From Microvirga mediterraneensis (lineage in GTDB: Bacteria > Pseudomonadota > Alphaproteobacteria > Rhizobiales > Beijerinckiaceae): a DNA stretch of 64,000 bases. The stretch lies in NCBI RefSeq assembly GCF_013520865.1, contig NZ_JACDXJ010000001.1, forward strand, positions 2,223,001 to 2,287,000, written 5' to 3'. The notes under the pieces were generated by a model. It made no database searches, had not been told where the DNA came from, and saw only the letters and a list, made by a program, of their open reading frames with translations. Numbering within the stretch: position 1 is the first letter of the stretch; each line of letters starts with the position of its first letter. A program made the position numbers and the translations under genes. Below are positions 27,062 to 44,300 of this stretch, one piece after another.

Positions 27062-27595
27062 ATGACGAAGCGTTGGTACATCGTCCACGCCTATTCGAAT
27101 TTCGAGAACAAGGTCGCGCAGTCGATCAAGGATCAGGCGGCGCAGCGCGGCCTGGAAGACAAGTTCGACGAGGTCATGGTCCCGACCGAGAAGGTCGTCG
27201 AGGTGCGCCGTGGCCGTAAGGTCGATACCGAGCGCAAGTTCTTCCCGGGCTACGTCCTGGTGAAATGCGATCTGACCGACGAGGTTTACCACCTCATCAA
27301 GAATACGCCGAAGGTGACGGGCTTCCTGGGAGCCGACAAGTCCAAGCCGGTTCCGATCCCGGATCGGGAAGCCGAGCGGATCAAGGGCCAGGTAGCGGAG
27401 GGGGTCGATCACCCCAAGCCTTCCGTCAGCTTCGAGATCGGCGAGCAGGTTCGCGTCTCCGACGGACCGTTCGCCTCGTTCAACGGCGTGGTCGAGGAAG
27501 TCGACGACGCCCGCGCCCGCCTCAAGGTGGCGGTGTCCATCTTCGGCCGCGCAACGCCGGTCGAGCTCGAATACGGTCAGGTCGAAAAGATCTGA
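27062..27595 (+). CDS. nusG: Transcription termination/antitermination factor NusG
   Basis: 177 residues: NGN domain at about 1-115 (KRWYIVHAYSNFENKVAQSI, FFPGYVLVKCDLTDEVYHLI) that binds the RNA polymerase clamp helices, and a KOW domain at 125-177 (GEQVRVSDGPFASFNGVVEEV) that contacts Rho or S10. A GTG three codons upstream (27053) is possible, but AAGGGG at 27048-27052 is better spaced for ATG 27062. A 170-nt gap follows before rplK. Confidence 0.96.
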   Translation: MTKRWYIVHAYSNFENKVAQSIKDQAAQRGLEDKFDEVMVPTEKVVEVRRGRKVDTERKFFPGYVLVKCDLTDEVYHLIKNTPKVTGFLGADKSKPVPIPDREAERIKGQVAEGVDHPKPSVSFEIGEQVRVSDGPFASFNGVVEEVDDARARLKVAVSIFGRATPVELEYGQVEKI

Positions 27596-27765
27596 CCGGA
27601 GGGAAGTGGTGCCTTTCCGGTGGCGCTTTCCAAGTCCCTTGAGAGGGGCTTTCATCCGCGGGAGGTCTGCCCGGTCGCCAGCCGGGACGCACAGGCTGCA
27701 CCGCGATCTGCAACTGCCATTCCGCTCGGTTGGCGCCGGGCGGTTGGTCCATTGGGAGCAGTCCT

Positions 27766-28194
27766 ATGGCAAAGAAAATCTCGGGCTACGTTAAGCTTCA
27801 AGTGCCCGCAGGCGCAGCCAACCCGTCGCCGCCGATCGGTCCGGCGCTCGGTCAGCGCGGCCTGAACATCATGGAATTCTGCAAGGCCTTCAACGCGAAG
27901 ACCTCGCAGATGGAGAAGGGCACCCCGATCCCGGTGATCATCACCGCCTATCAGGATCGTTCCTTCACCTTCGAGATGAAGCAGCCCCCGGTCTCGTACT
28001 GGCTCAAGAAGGCCGCGAAGATCGACAAGGGTTCGCAGACCCCCGGCAAGGGCGGCACCGTCGGTCGCGTCACCCGCGACCAGATCCGCGAGATCGCCGA
28101 GAAGAAAATGGTCGATCTCAACTGCGACACCGTTGAATCCGCCATGGCCATGATCGAGGGCTCCGCGCGCTCGATGGGCATGGAAGTGGCGTAA
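27766..28194 (+). CDS. rplK: 50S ribosomal protein L11
   Basis: 142 residues. The N-terminal domain ([37 protein letters not shown]) holds the flexible region that thiostrepton and micrococcin contact; the C-terminal domain binds the GTPase-centre rRNA. ATG 27766 follows GGGAGCAGTCC. The 170-nt leader between nusG and rplK contains a small CCCGG / CCGGG hairpin (27670-27686) that might serve autoregulation by L1. Confidence 0.96.
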   Translation: MAKKISGYVKLQVPAGAANPSPPIGPALGQRGLNIMEFCKAFNAKTSQMEKGTPIPVIITAYQDRSFTFEMKQPPVSYWLKKAAKIDKGSQTPGKGGTVGRVTRDQIREIAEKKMVDLNCDTVESAMAMIEGSARSMGMEVA

Positions 28195-28204
28195 GGAGGG
28201 CATG

Positions 28205-28906
28205 ATGGCTGTTAAGGAAGGTAAGCGCATCCGCGCGGCCCGCGAGGGCATCGAGGTCACCAAGCTCTACCCGATCCAGGACGCGGTGAAACTGATCAAG
28301 GAACGCGCCAAGGCGAAGTTCGACGAGACGATCGAGATCTCCATGAACCTCGGCGTCGATCCCCGTCACGCCGACCAGATGGTCCGCGGCGTCTGCAACC
28401 TGCCGAACGGCTCCGGCCGTACGGTTCGCGTTGCCGTCTTCGCCCGCGGCGCCAAGGCCGACGAGGCCAAGGCCGCCGGTGCCGACATCGTGGGCGCCGA
28501 GGAGCTGTTCGAGGCCGTCAACGGCGGCACGATCGACTTCGACCGCTGCATCGCCACCCCGGACATGATGCCGCTCGTCGGCCGTCTCGGTAAGGTTCTC
28601 GGCCCGCGCGGCCTGATGCCGAACCCGAAGGTCGGAACGGTCACCATGGACGTGAAGGGTGCCGTCGAGGCCGCCAAGGGCGGCGCCGTCGAGTTCCGCG
28701 TCGAGAAGGCCGGTATCGTCCATGCCGGTATCGGCAAGGCCTCCTTCGACGAGGGCAAGCTGGTGGAGAACATCAAGGCGTTCGCCGATGCGGTCTCCAA
28801 GGCGAAGCCCTCGGGCGCCAAGGGCACCTACATCCAGCGCGTCGCGATCTCCTCGACGATGGGCCCGGGCGTGAAGGTCGATCCCTCCTCGGTGATCGGC
28901 GCCTAA
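28205..28906 (+). CDS. rplA: 50S ribosomal protein L1
   Basis: 233 residues. It builds the mobile L1 stalk near the E site and in many bacteria represses its own m[27 protein letters not shown] and [20 protein letters not shown] are signature segments. Two ATGs occur (28202 and 28205); AAGGAGGG is spaced better for the second. Ends with a strong terminator, so rplKA is separated transcriptionally from rplJL here. Confidence 0.96.
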   Translation: MAVKEGKRIRAAREGIEVTKLYPIQDAVKLIKERAKAKFDETIEISMNLGVDPRHADQMVRGVCNLPNGSGRTVRVAVFARGAKADEAKAAGADIVGAEELFEAVNGGTIDFDRCIATPDMMPLVGRLGKVLGPRGLMPNPKVGTVTMDVKGAVEAAKGGAVEFRVEKAGIVHAGIGKASFDEGKLVENIKAFADAVSKAKPSGAKGTYIQRVAISSTMGPGVKVDPSSVIGA

Positions 28907-28932
28907 GCGGCTCATTGCCAAGCAATCGGAAT

Positions 28933-28963
28933 AGCCCGGCCCTAGCGCCGGGCTTTTTCTTTT
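28933..28963 (+). terminator. Intrinsic terminator after rplA
   Basis: Stem AGCCCGGC (28933-28940) / GCCGGGCT (28947-28954), 6-nt loop, then TTTTCTTTT. It closes the secE-nusG-rplK-rplA unit before the inserted sigma-factor cassette. Confidence 0.9.
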
Positions 28964-29011
28964 GGCCAATGCCATTTTCATTACTTCTGGTGCAAAAAAA
29001 CTCCGACGGCC

Positions 29012-29038
29012 TGTCGATCCGGCCGATACCCGTTCGTC
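29012..29038 (+). promoter_or_regulatory. Candidate ECF42-type promoter (TGTCGA-N17-CGTC)
   Basis: TGTCGA at 29012-29017, a 17-nt spacer and CGTC at 29035-29038, 52 nt before the DGPF gene start. The published ECF42 consensus, as I remember it, is TGTCGA at -35 and CG(A/T)C at -10. The site would make the cassette self-activated by the sigma factor it encodes. Confidence 0.55.
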
Positions 29039-29089
29039 GTAGGAACAGGAGAGCCCATATGGCCTCCCGAAGCACAAGGAGATGAGACG

Positions 29090-29521
29090 ATGCGCGTGAT
29101 GGTACTGGTGAAGGCGACAGAAGACAGCGAAGCGGGCCTCAAGCCCTCGGCCGAGCTCACCGAGATGTTCGAGGCCATGGGCCGCTACAATGAAGAGCTG
29201 GTCAATGCCGGGATCCTCCTGGCCGGCGACGGGCTCAAGCCTTCGTCCCAGGGCAAGAGGGTGGCCTTCGACGGCCCGGGCCGCACCGTCATCGACGGCC
29301 CCTTCGCCGAGACCCGGGAACTGGTTGCCGGGTTCTGGCTCTGGGAGGTCAAGGATATGGCCGAGGCGGTCGAATGGGTGAAACGCTGCCCTAATCCCAT
29401 GCCCGGCCCGAGCGAGATCGAGATCCGCCCGATCTACGAGCTGGCCGATTTCGGCGATATCGTCACGCCGGAACTCGCCGAGCGCGAGAACCGGCTCCGC
29501 GCCAAAGTGTCGGGTCAATAA
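29090..29521 (+). CDS. YciI-like DGPF-domain protein
   Basis: 143 residues with the YCII/DGPF fold: MRVMVLVKATEDSEAG at the start and the name-giving VIDGPFAETRELVAGFWLW at about 67-85, ending in IEIRPIYE. DGPF proteins are regularly encoded beside ECF42 sigma factors and are usually members of their regulon; biochemical function is not established. A good AAGGAG lies 7 nt upstream of ATG 29090. The sigma factor gene follows after 30 nt, so the pair is probably one transcript. Confidence 0.86.
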   Translation: MRVMVLVKATEDSEAGLKPSAELTEMFEAMGRYNEELVNAGILLAGDGLKPSSQGKRVAFDGPGRTVIDGPFAETRELVAGFWLWEVKDMAEAVEWVKRCPNPMPGPSEIEIRPIYELADFGDIVTPELAERENRLRAKVSGQ

Positions 29522-29551
29522 GGCGCTCGGCGCGCATTTCCCGGCAGGACC

Positions 29552-30829
29552 GTGACGACCGACCTTCACCGTACCATCGAGACGATCTTCAGGATCGAGC
29601 GGGCCAGGCTTATCGCCGGGCTGGCCCGGATGGTGCGCGACGTGGGGCTTGCCGAGGAGCTGGCTCAGGATGCGTTCGTCACGGCCCTGTCCGAATGGCC
29701 GAGGATCGGGATCCCGGTCAATCCCGGCGCCTGGCTGAATGCCGCCGCCAGGCGCCGGGCCATCGACCTCCTGAGACGCAACAGGATGCTCGCACGCAAG
29801 CACGCCGAGATCGGCCGGGATCTCATGGAGGAGGACGAGGCCGGATACGAGGCCATGGAGGCCGCTATGGACGACGATGTCGGGGATGAGCTGCTGGGCC
29901 TGATCTTCATCGCCTGCCACTCGATCCTCTCGCCCGAGGCGAGGGTGGCCCTGACCCTGCGCCTGATCGGCGGGCTGACGACCGAGGAGATCGCCAGGGC
30001 CTATCTCGCCAGCGAGGCGACCATCGCCCAGCGCATCGTGCGGGCGAAGAGGGCCCTCGGCAAGGCCGGCCTGTCCTTCGAACTGCCGCGGGGCAGGGAG
30101 CGGCAGGAGCGTCTCTCCTCCGTGCTCGCGGTCATCTACCTGATCTTCAACGAGGGCTATTCGGCCACATCCGGCGCGGATCTCACCCGCCCGATCCTGT
30201 GCGCCGAGGCCCAGCGGCTGGCGCGCATTCTGGTCGGACTTGCCCCCGACGAGCCGGAGGTTCTCGGCCTCCTGGCCCTGGTGGAGATCCAGGCCTCGCG
30301 CCTGGCGGCCCGCATCGGCCCGGACGGCATGCCGATCCCCCTGACCGAGCAGAACAGGGCCCGCTGGGATCGGCTCTTGATCCGCCGGGGCCTCGCCGCC
30401 CTGGATCGCGCACAGGCCTTGGGTGGCGCGCTCGGGCCCTATGCCCTGCAGGCTGCGCTTGCCGCCTGCCATGCCCGTGCGAACCGGGCGGAAGACACGG
30501 ATTGGGCGAGGATCGCCGGCCTGTATGACGAGCTCCGTCGCGTCATGCCGTCGCCCGTGGTCGGCCTCAACCGGGCGGTGGCGTACAGCATGGCATTCGG
30601 GCCCGAAGCCGGACTGAAGCTTCTGGACGAGATCGATCCGTCGGCCCTGGCCCATTATGCCCCTCTGCCGGCGGCGAGGGGCGACTTCCTGTTCCGGGCC
30701 GGCCGTCTTCCCGAGGCCGCGATCCAGTTCGAGCGCGCGGCTTCCCTGAGCCGCAACGAGCGGGAGAAGGTCTATCTCCTCGGCAGGGCAGGGCTCTGCT
30801 CGCAGACGACAGGCCGCAGTGCCCCTTAG
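29552..30829 (+). CDS. ECF sigma factor with C-terminal extension, ECF42 group
   Basis: 425 residues, twice the size of an ordinary ECF factor. Region 2 at about 10-75 (GLAEELAQDAFVTALSEWPR, LNAAARRRAIDLLRR) and region 4 at about 125-175 (LSPEARVALTLRLIGGLTTEEI, ASEATIAQRIVRAKRAL) form the sigma module. Residues ~185-425 are a helical TPR-like extension with YLIFNEGYSATSG, LLALVEIQASR and VGLNRAVA, the marks of the ECF42 group, which lacks a classical anti-sigma factor and may use this extension for control. GTG start at 29552. It sits between rplA and rplJ, an unusual place for an accessory regulator. Confidence 0.88.
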   Translation: MTTDLHRTIETIFRIERARLIAGLARMVRDVGLAEELAQDAFVTALSEWPRIGIPVNPGAWLNAAARRRAIDLLRRNRMLARKHAEIGRDLMEEDEAGYEAMEAAMDDDVGDELLGLIFIACHSILSPEARVALTLRLIGGLTTEEIARAYLASEATIAQRIVRAKRALGKAGLSFELPRGRERQERLSSVLAVIYLIFNEGYSATSGADLTRPILCAEAQRLARILVGLAPDEPEVLGLLALVEIQASRLAARIGPDGMPIPLTEQNRARWDRLLIRRGLAALDRAQALGGALGPYALQAALAACHARANRAEDTDWARIAGLYDELRRVMPSPVVGLNRAVAYSMAFGPEAGLKLLDEIDPSALAHYAPLPAARGDFLFRAGRLPEAAIQFERAASLSRNEREKVYLLGRAGLCSQTTGRSAP

Positions 30830-30931
30830 GGAAGCGCCTCTCGGGGAAGTGACCCTTGGGAATGAGCGGCGCTTTTAGGGCTTGAATATTGCGCTTGCTG
30901 CCATCACATTGTTGCAGGTGAGAGCAGGGAT

Positions 30932-31081
30932 ATGCATGCCATGATCGAGTTTATCGGCGCCGTCGGGCTGATTTTGACCGGATATCTGGCGCTGCGCGGC
31001 TTCACCGGGCCGGCGCTGCCGGCGCCTCAGGCCATTCCCGTCCGGGTGAAGTCCAGGCGCTCCACCCAGGCAAGGTCATAA
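30932..31081 (+). CDS. Small membrane protein, 49 aa
   Basis: Reads MHAMIEFIGAVGLILTGYLA then LRGFTGPALPAPQ and ends in a basic stretch SRRSTQARS. One hydrophobic helix at about 4-22. AGCAGGGA precedes ATG 30932; ATG 30941 is an alternative. No family recognised. Confidence 0.45.
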   Translation: MHAMIEFIGAVGLILTGYLALRGFTGPALPAPQAIPVRVKSRRSTQARS

Positions 31082-31109
31082 AAACCTTAAACATATCCTA
31101 CCCTGCCCC

Positions 31110-31138
31110 TTGGCAAGAGGGCGAAAAGGGATTATAGG
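31110..31138 (+). promoter_or_regulatory. Candidate promoter of the rplJL-rpoBC operon
   Basis: TTGGCA (31110-31115), 17-nt spacer, TATAGG (31133-31138), in a locally AT-rich stretch. It fits the housekeeping sigma factor and lies about 390 nt ahead of rplJ, leaving a long structured leader. Confidence 0.5.
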
Positions 31139-31524
31139 GATTCTTTGAGTTTCCAACATATGCCGAGGCTCCGCTTCTGCGCGTGCCTTAGGCTGCTAAT
31201 CCGTCCCGGAGACGGGGCGGTGACAAGCCGGCGAGCTAAAGGGTAACCTTTGGCGCGTTCCGGCTATGTCCTGTCCGAGACTGCAGGTGCCGGCTTGCCG
31301 GTTTAATTCGTAAGGGCCTGCATAGACGGGGAAGCCGAGTTTTTCACACCTGCATCAACGCAGGTGAAGAGGATCGGTTCGAACCATCTCACCCGGTGCG
31401 CCGCCAGGCGTCATTTGGGGGACAGGGCTTGCGAGAGCGTCGTTCAGGGATGCCTCGGATGCAAGTCCGGGCCTTGAACGGCAAATGCAACCGGCGGATA
31501 TTTCCGCCAACCGGAGAGAGCCCA
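31139..31524 (+). promoter_or_regulatory. Long leader upstream of rplJ, candidate L10 leader
   Basis: About 385 nt without a gene before a GTG-started rplJ. It contains several possible stems, for example GCCGGC-TT-GCCGG near 31290-31301 and CACCTGCATCAACGCAGGTG near 31347-31366. GACTGCAGGTGCCGG followed by CCTGCATAGACGGGGAAG looks like the conserved leader seen ahead of rplJ in other Rhizobiales, from memory. Feedback by the L10-L7/L12 complex is likely but the binding structure cannot be fixed by eye. Confidence 0.4.
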
Positions 31525-32043
31525 GTGGAAAGAGCAGCAAAGCGCGAGCTCGTCTCGACTCTCAACGACGTGTTTAACACCACGAGCGTTGTCGTCGTCG
31601 CCCACTATGCTGGTCTCACGGTCGCCGACATGCAGAAGCTGCGTTCGCAGATGAAGCAGGCCGGCGCCACCGTGAAGGTCGCAAAAAACAGCCTCGCCAA
31701 AATCGCTCTCGAAGGCAAGGACGTCGCGTCCATCTCGGGCCTTATGAAAGGCCCGACCCTGATCGCTTATTCGAGCGATCCGGTCGCGGCGCCCAAGGTC
31801 GCTGTCGATTTCGCCAAGGGTAACGACAAGCTCGTGATCCTCGGCGGCGCAATGGGCGCGACCGCCCTGAACGTGGACGGAGTGAAGGCGCTTGCCACTC
31901 TGCCGTCCCTCGATGAACTGCGCGGCAAGCTGGTCGGCCTCATCCAGGCCCCGGCTACGAAGATCGCTCAGCTCAGCACTGCGCCGGCGGCGAAGCTCGC
32001 CCGCGTGTTCGGGGCCTATGCCAAGACAGGCGAAGCGGCGTGA
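31525..32043 (+). CDS. rplJ: 50S ribosomal protein L10
   Basis: 172 residues; anchors the L7/L12 dimers to the ribosomal stalk base. [25 protein letters not shown] and [13 protein letters not shown] are family signatures, and the C-terminal helix (about 135-172) carries the L7/L12 docking region. GTG at 31525 (MERAAKREL) has GGAGAGAG 5 nt upstream; the longer open frame from 31396 lies in the leader and is rejected. Confidence 0.95.
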   Translation: MERAAKRELVSTLNDVFNTTSVVVVAHYAGLTVADMQKLRSQMKQAGATVKVAKNSLAKIALEGKDVASISGLMKGPTLIAYSSDPVAAPKVAVDFAKGNDKLVILGGAMGATALNVDGVKALATLPSLDELRGKLVGLIQAPATKIAQLSTAPAAKLARVFGAYAKTGEAA

Positions 32044-32095
32044 GGCCGTAACCTCAACCATCAAACCGTTCGAACTGAACTTAAGGAACTAAGAA

Positions 32096-32473
32096 ATGGC
32101 TGATCTTGCCAAGCTCGTTGACGATCTTTCGTCGCTGACCGTTCTCGAGGCCGCCGAGCTCTCGAAGATGCTCGAAGAGAAGTGGGGCGTTTCCGCTGCT
32201 GCGGCTGTTGCCGTCGCTGCTGCTCCCGGCGCTGGCGCTGGCGCCGCTCCTGCTGAAGAGCAGACCGAGTTCACGGTCGTCCTGGCTTCGGCCGGCGACA
32301 AGAAGATCGAGGTCATCAAGGAAGTCCGTGGCATCACGGGCCTGGGCCTGAAGGAAGCTAAGGACCTCGTCGAAGGCGCGCCGAAGCCCGTTAAGGAAGG
32401 CGCTTCCAAGGACGAAGCCGAGAAGATCAAGGCGACCCTCGAGAAGGTCGGCGCCAAGGTCGAGCTCAAGTAA
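32096..32473 (+). CDS. rplL: 50S ribosomal protein L7/L12
   Basis: 125 residues. N-terminal dimerisation domain ([21 protein letters not shown]), Ala/Gly/Pro-rich hinge at about 37-55 ([20 protein letters not shown]), and C-terminal domain ([20 protein letters not shown]) that recruits elongation factors. Four copies or more per stalk are expected. Spaced 52 nt from rplJ. Confidence 0.97.
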   Translation: MADLAKLVDDLSSLTVLEAAELSKMLEEKWGVSAAAAVAVAAAPGAGAGAAPAEEQTEFTVVLASAGDKKIEVIKEVRGITGLGLKEAKDLVEGAPKPVKEGASKDEAEKIKATLEKVGAKVELK

Positions 32474-32527
32474 TTTTGCGGCCCTCCAGGGTCGCAGGGT
32501 TACCCCCGAGAAATCGGGGCTCAAAAC

Positions 32528-32564
32528 ACACGGTCCCAGGCGTTTTTGCCTGGGGCCGTTGTGT
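32528..32564 (+). terminator. Hairpin in rplL-rpoB spacer, probable attenuator
   Basis: Stem built on CCCAGGC (32535-32541) / GCCTGGG (32548-32554), extended by CGGT / GCCG, with a T-rich loop. A smaller stem CCCCGA / TCGGGG precedes it at 32503-32519. No T tract follows. In other bacteria a partial terminator here lowers rpoBC relative to rplJL. Confidence 0.6.
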
Positions 32565-32720
32565 CGTCAAAGAGGCCGGGCTTCTTGACGGCACGTCGAC
32601 GGGTCTGAAAAACGACCTGAATTCTTGCGGTTAGCGGGCGGATTGAGCCGCCGGGCGGCTAATCGAGGAGCCTGACCTTTCGGGGTTCTCGATTAGCCGT
32701 GTATGAGGAACGAGGTCCAG

Positions 32721-36851
<4,131 letters not shown>

Positions 36852-36961
36852 GCGCCAAGGCGCTGATGGATTTGACGTTCGGCCGCGGCTTTCGTGCCGC
36901 GGCCTCATGCAATTGCCGGTGAGGGTGCTTATGTCAGCGCCCTTCAGCCCAGGAGACGGCG

Positions 36962-41137
<4,176 letters not shown>

Positions 41138-41161
41138 GCTGCCAGACATCAGAAAATTGGA

Positions 41162-41190
41162 AAGGCCGCCTTCGGGCGGCCTTTTCGTTT
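41162..41190 (+). terminator. Intrinsic terminator after rpoC
   Basis: Perfect stem AAGGCCGCC (41162-41170) / GGCGGCCTT (41175-41183) with a UUCG tetraloop, then TTTCGTTT. End of the rplJL-rpoBC transcript. Confidence 0.93.
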
Positions 41191-41281
41191 GCAGCATACA
41201 TCAGGCGGTCCTCCGGGCTCTCCCGGGCGATGCGCTGCTCTGACGATCGATCTGACGCTCCGACGGCGGGTTTCCCGAACT

Positions 41282-41304
41282 TTAATGAGATGTTATCTCG
41301 TTAA
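41282..41304. promoter_or_regulatory. Inverted repeat upstream of the RTX-protein gene
   Basis: TTAATGAGAT (41282-41291) / ATCTCGTTAA (41295-41304), 9 of 10 pairs, 3-nt loop, ending 47 nt before the start codon. It may be an operator or an mRNA hairpin near the 5' end; no U-run follows, so it is not a terminator. Confidence 0.45.
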
Positions 41305-41351
41305 AAACATGGGCCGCTCCCGGTTCGGCTCATGCCCAGGAGATCAGCCCG

Positions 41352-44300
41352 ATGGCACAGACAATCATCAGAGTGGGCGTTGAAGCCCGCGTCAACACCA
41401 CCGTCATCGGCGAGCAATTTGCCCCGAGAGTCACCGGCTTGGCCAACGGAGGGTGGGTTGTGACCTGGTGGGGGAACGGTACCCAGGCCGGAAACGCCGA
41501 CGGGACCGGCGTCTTCCAGCAGGTCTATGACCCGGCGGGTAATCCGGTTGGCGGCGAGCTTCGCGTCAACACCACGACCGCACAATCTCAGGCCGAGCCC
41601 GCCGTCACGGCGCTCCCGAATGGCGATTGGGTCGTTACCTGGGGCGGCCATGGTGCGGCGGACACAAGCGGTCTCAGTCAGATCTACCAGCAGGTTTACG
41701 GCCTGCGGGACAACGCCGTCGCGGCGATAGGCACTGAAACCCCTGTGACGGCCAATGGCGGCTTGCGTGCCGCCACGACGGCCCTGGGCGGCGTCAACAC
41801 AGGCAAATGGATCGTGACCTGGGATGGAGGCGATCCGCAGGGAACAGGGGTCTTCCTGCAGGCCTTCGCCGCGTCCGGACAGGAAAGCGGGGCCGAAATC
41901 AGGATCAACACCACCACGTGGGGCAATCAGCAGAAATCGAGCGTAACCGCGTTGGCGAATGGTGGCTGGGTCGTTACCTGGAATGGCGCGGGCGAGCAGA
42001 GCGGCCAAGACGATTTCGACGGCGTTTATCAGCAGATTTACAACGCCCTAGGCCAGCCTGTCGGAGGCGAGATCCGCGTCAATACCACGGTCGAGGGTTA
42101 TCAAGGCGATCCGGATGTCGTCGCCCTCGCGGATGGACGTTGGGTGGTGGCTTGGCGGGGGAAGGGGACCCAGGCGAACAACGCCGATGACGGCGGTGTT
42201 TTCATCCAGGTCTTCGATCAATCCGGCAATCGGTCAGGCGGAGAGCTGCTCGTGAACTCGAACACGGATGGCAGCCGCAGTTCCGTGAGCGTCACGGCCC
42301 TGGCCGACGGGGGATGGGTCGTCACCTGGAAGGCCGACGGCGTGTGGGGAAACAGCTACGCCGACGCCGGTCTTTTCCAGCAGGTTTACAACAGCAACGG
42401 GCAACGCGTCGGTGGCGAAGTCCGCATAAGCTCCGCGTCCTCCGTGAGCGCGCCTGACGTCACGGCACTGGCGGATGGGAGCTGGATCGTCACATGGGAG
42501 GGAAACGACGATACGGGCAGCCGAGGAATCTTCCAGCAGCATTATGCACTCAACGCGGGAGCAGGCCACGATCCGACGGCGGTCAAGGTGGATGGCCTGA
42601 CCACGCTGACAATCGCCGAAAACGGGAATCCTGGTCGCGACATTGGAGTCCTGTCCGTCGACGATGTGGATCTCATGGAGGGTTACTCATACAGCCTCGT
42701 CGAACAGGATGGCTCTTCGGATACCCAATCACCTTTCACGATCGAGCCGTCGGGCGCAGGGTACAAGCTGCGGCTCAAGCCGAACGCGAGTCTTGACCGG
42801 GAGGCCTATCAGGCGGGGCAATTCACCATCCGGATCAAGGCCGACGATACCGGCGGCGGCAGCTTTATCCAGGTCCTGACCGTTAATGTGACGAACGAGA
42901 TCGAGGCGCCCAGCGCCATTCAGGTGGGCGGCCGTACCATGGTCGAGGTCATGGAGAACGGGATTTCTCCCGACCTAGGCGCGATCTCACAGGTCGGAGG
43001 TGATGCCGGGGTCTATTCCTATACCCTGGAGCGTCTCGACCCGAACTCGTCCGACCCCAACGAATTCTTCGAGATCGTCGGCGGACGACTCAGGCAGAAA
43101 GCCGGGCTGGATCGCGAGGCCCACAGCGACGGCATCTTCGCCTTCAGGGTCAAAGGCCAGATACCGACAATTCCGGGAACGGCATACGCACAGGTGATCG
43201 AGGCCCGTATCGGAAACATTGCCGAGGGGCCGGAGAGGATCAGGGTCAATAACCAAACCCATCTGAGCGTCCCCGAGACTCTTCCAGCTGGAGGGATCAT
43301 CGGTACATTGAGTGCCGTCGACCCGGAAGGGGACGCAATCGTTCGCTTCCAGCTCATCTCGGACAGCCCTTTCGTCGAGGTCTTCCGCGACCCCGCCGAC
43401 AACGCCTGGAAGCTCAGGCTCAAGGTGGGCATCGATTTCGAAACCATGGGTCAGCGTACGCATGTGATCAAGATCACGGCCACGGACAGCACCGGCATGG
43501 CCTCCGCCAGCCAGGACATCGCCCTCTCGGTATCGGATGTGGAAGACAGCCCGACCGACATCATCCTGACCAACAACAGGGTGGATGAGCTGGCGCAGAA
43601 CGGGACCGTTGTCGGTACGCTCACGGTCACGGAAGACTTCGTTCTGACCTATGCCGGCGAGGATGAACGCTTCGTGATCGCGGGTGACCGGGTCATCGTC
43701 AAGAACGGCTACAAGCTCGACTATGAGCAGGCCCGTTCCCATGACTTCGTAGTCCATGTTACCGGGCCTGGCGGGATCACCTTCGACAAGACCCTGGTGA
43801 TCAATGTCGACGACGTGAATCCGGAATACACGGCAGGCTCGGCTGCAAACGACGTCTTCCATGGAGGGGCACTCGCCGATGCGCTTTCCGGGAATCAGGG
43901 CGACGATCGATTGTTCGGGGGCGCGGGCAACGACGTCCTCAAGGGTGACGGGGGGAGCGACATTCTGTCGGGCGGCGCGGGCAAGGACACGCTCTACGGA
44001 GGTAAATGGAGCAAGTCCGACCAGAACAGGGACGCGTTCCTGTTCGACTTCAAAGTGACCAAGGGGAACTACAAGAGCCACGTGGACAAGGTGAAGGACT
44101 TCCAGGCAAAGTATGACGCGTTCTACTTCGAGGATCTCGCCTTCACCAACAAGACCATCGTCAAGTACCTGAAGGACAAGGGGGCCTCGCTCGATAAGCC
44201 CGTCAAGATCAAGAGCGGCTGGTTCGCCCTTGGCGAGGCTAAGCAAGCAGATGACTTTTTCATTGCCAGGAAGGTGAATGCCAAGACCTACAAGCTCTCC

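Noticed and set aside
28118..30655. Antisense open frame of 845 codons across rplA, the DGPF gene and the sigma factor
   Set aside because: Opposite to three well-supported genes and without recognisable domains.
31396..31524. N-terminal extension of L10
   Set aside because: Lies in the structured leader; GTG 31525 has a good ribosome binding site and matches the family N-terminus.
41352..42551. Seven protein repeats considered as a DNA tandem repeat or CRISPR-like array
   Set aside because: Similarity is at protein level only; DNA units diverge and there are no uniform spacers.
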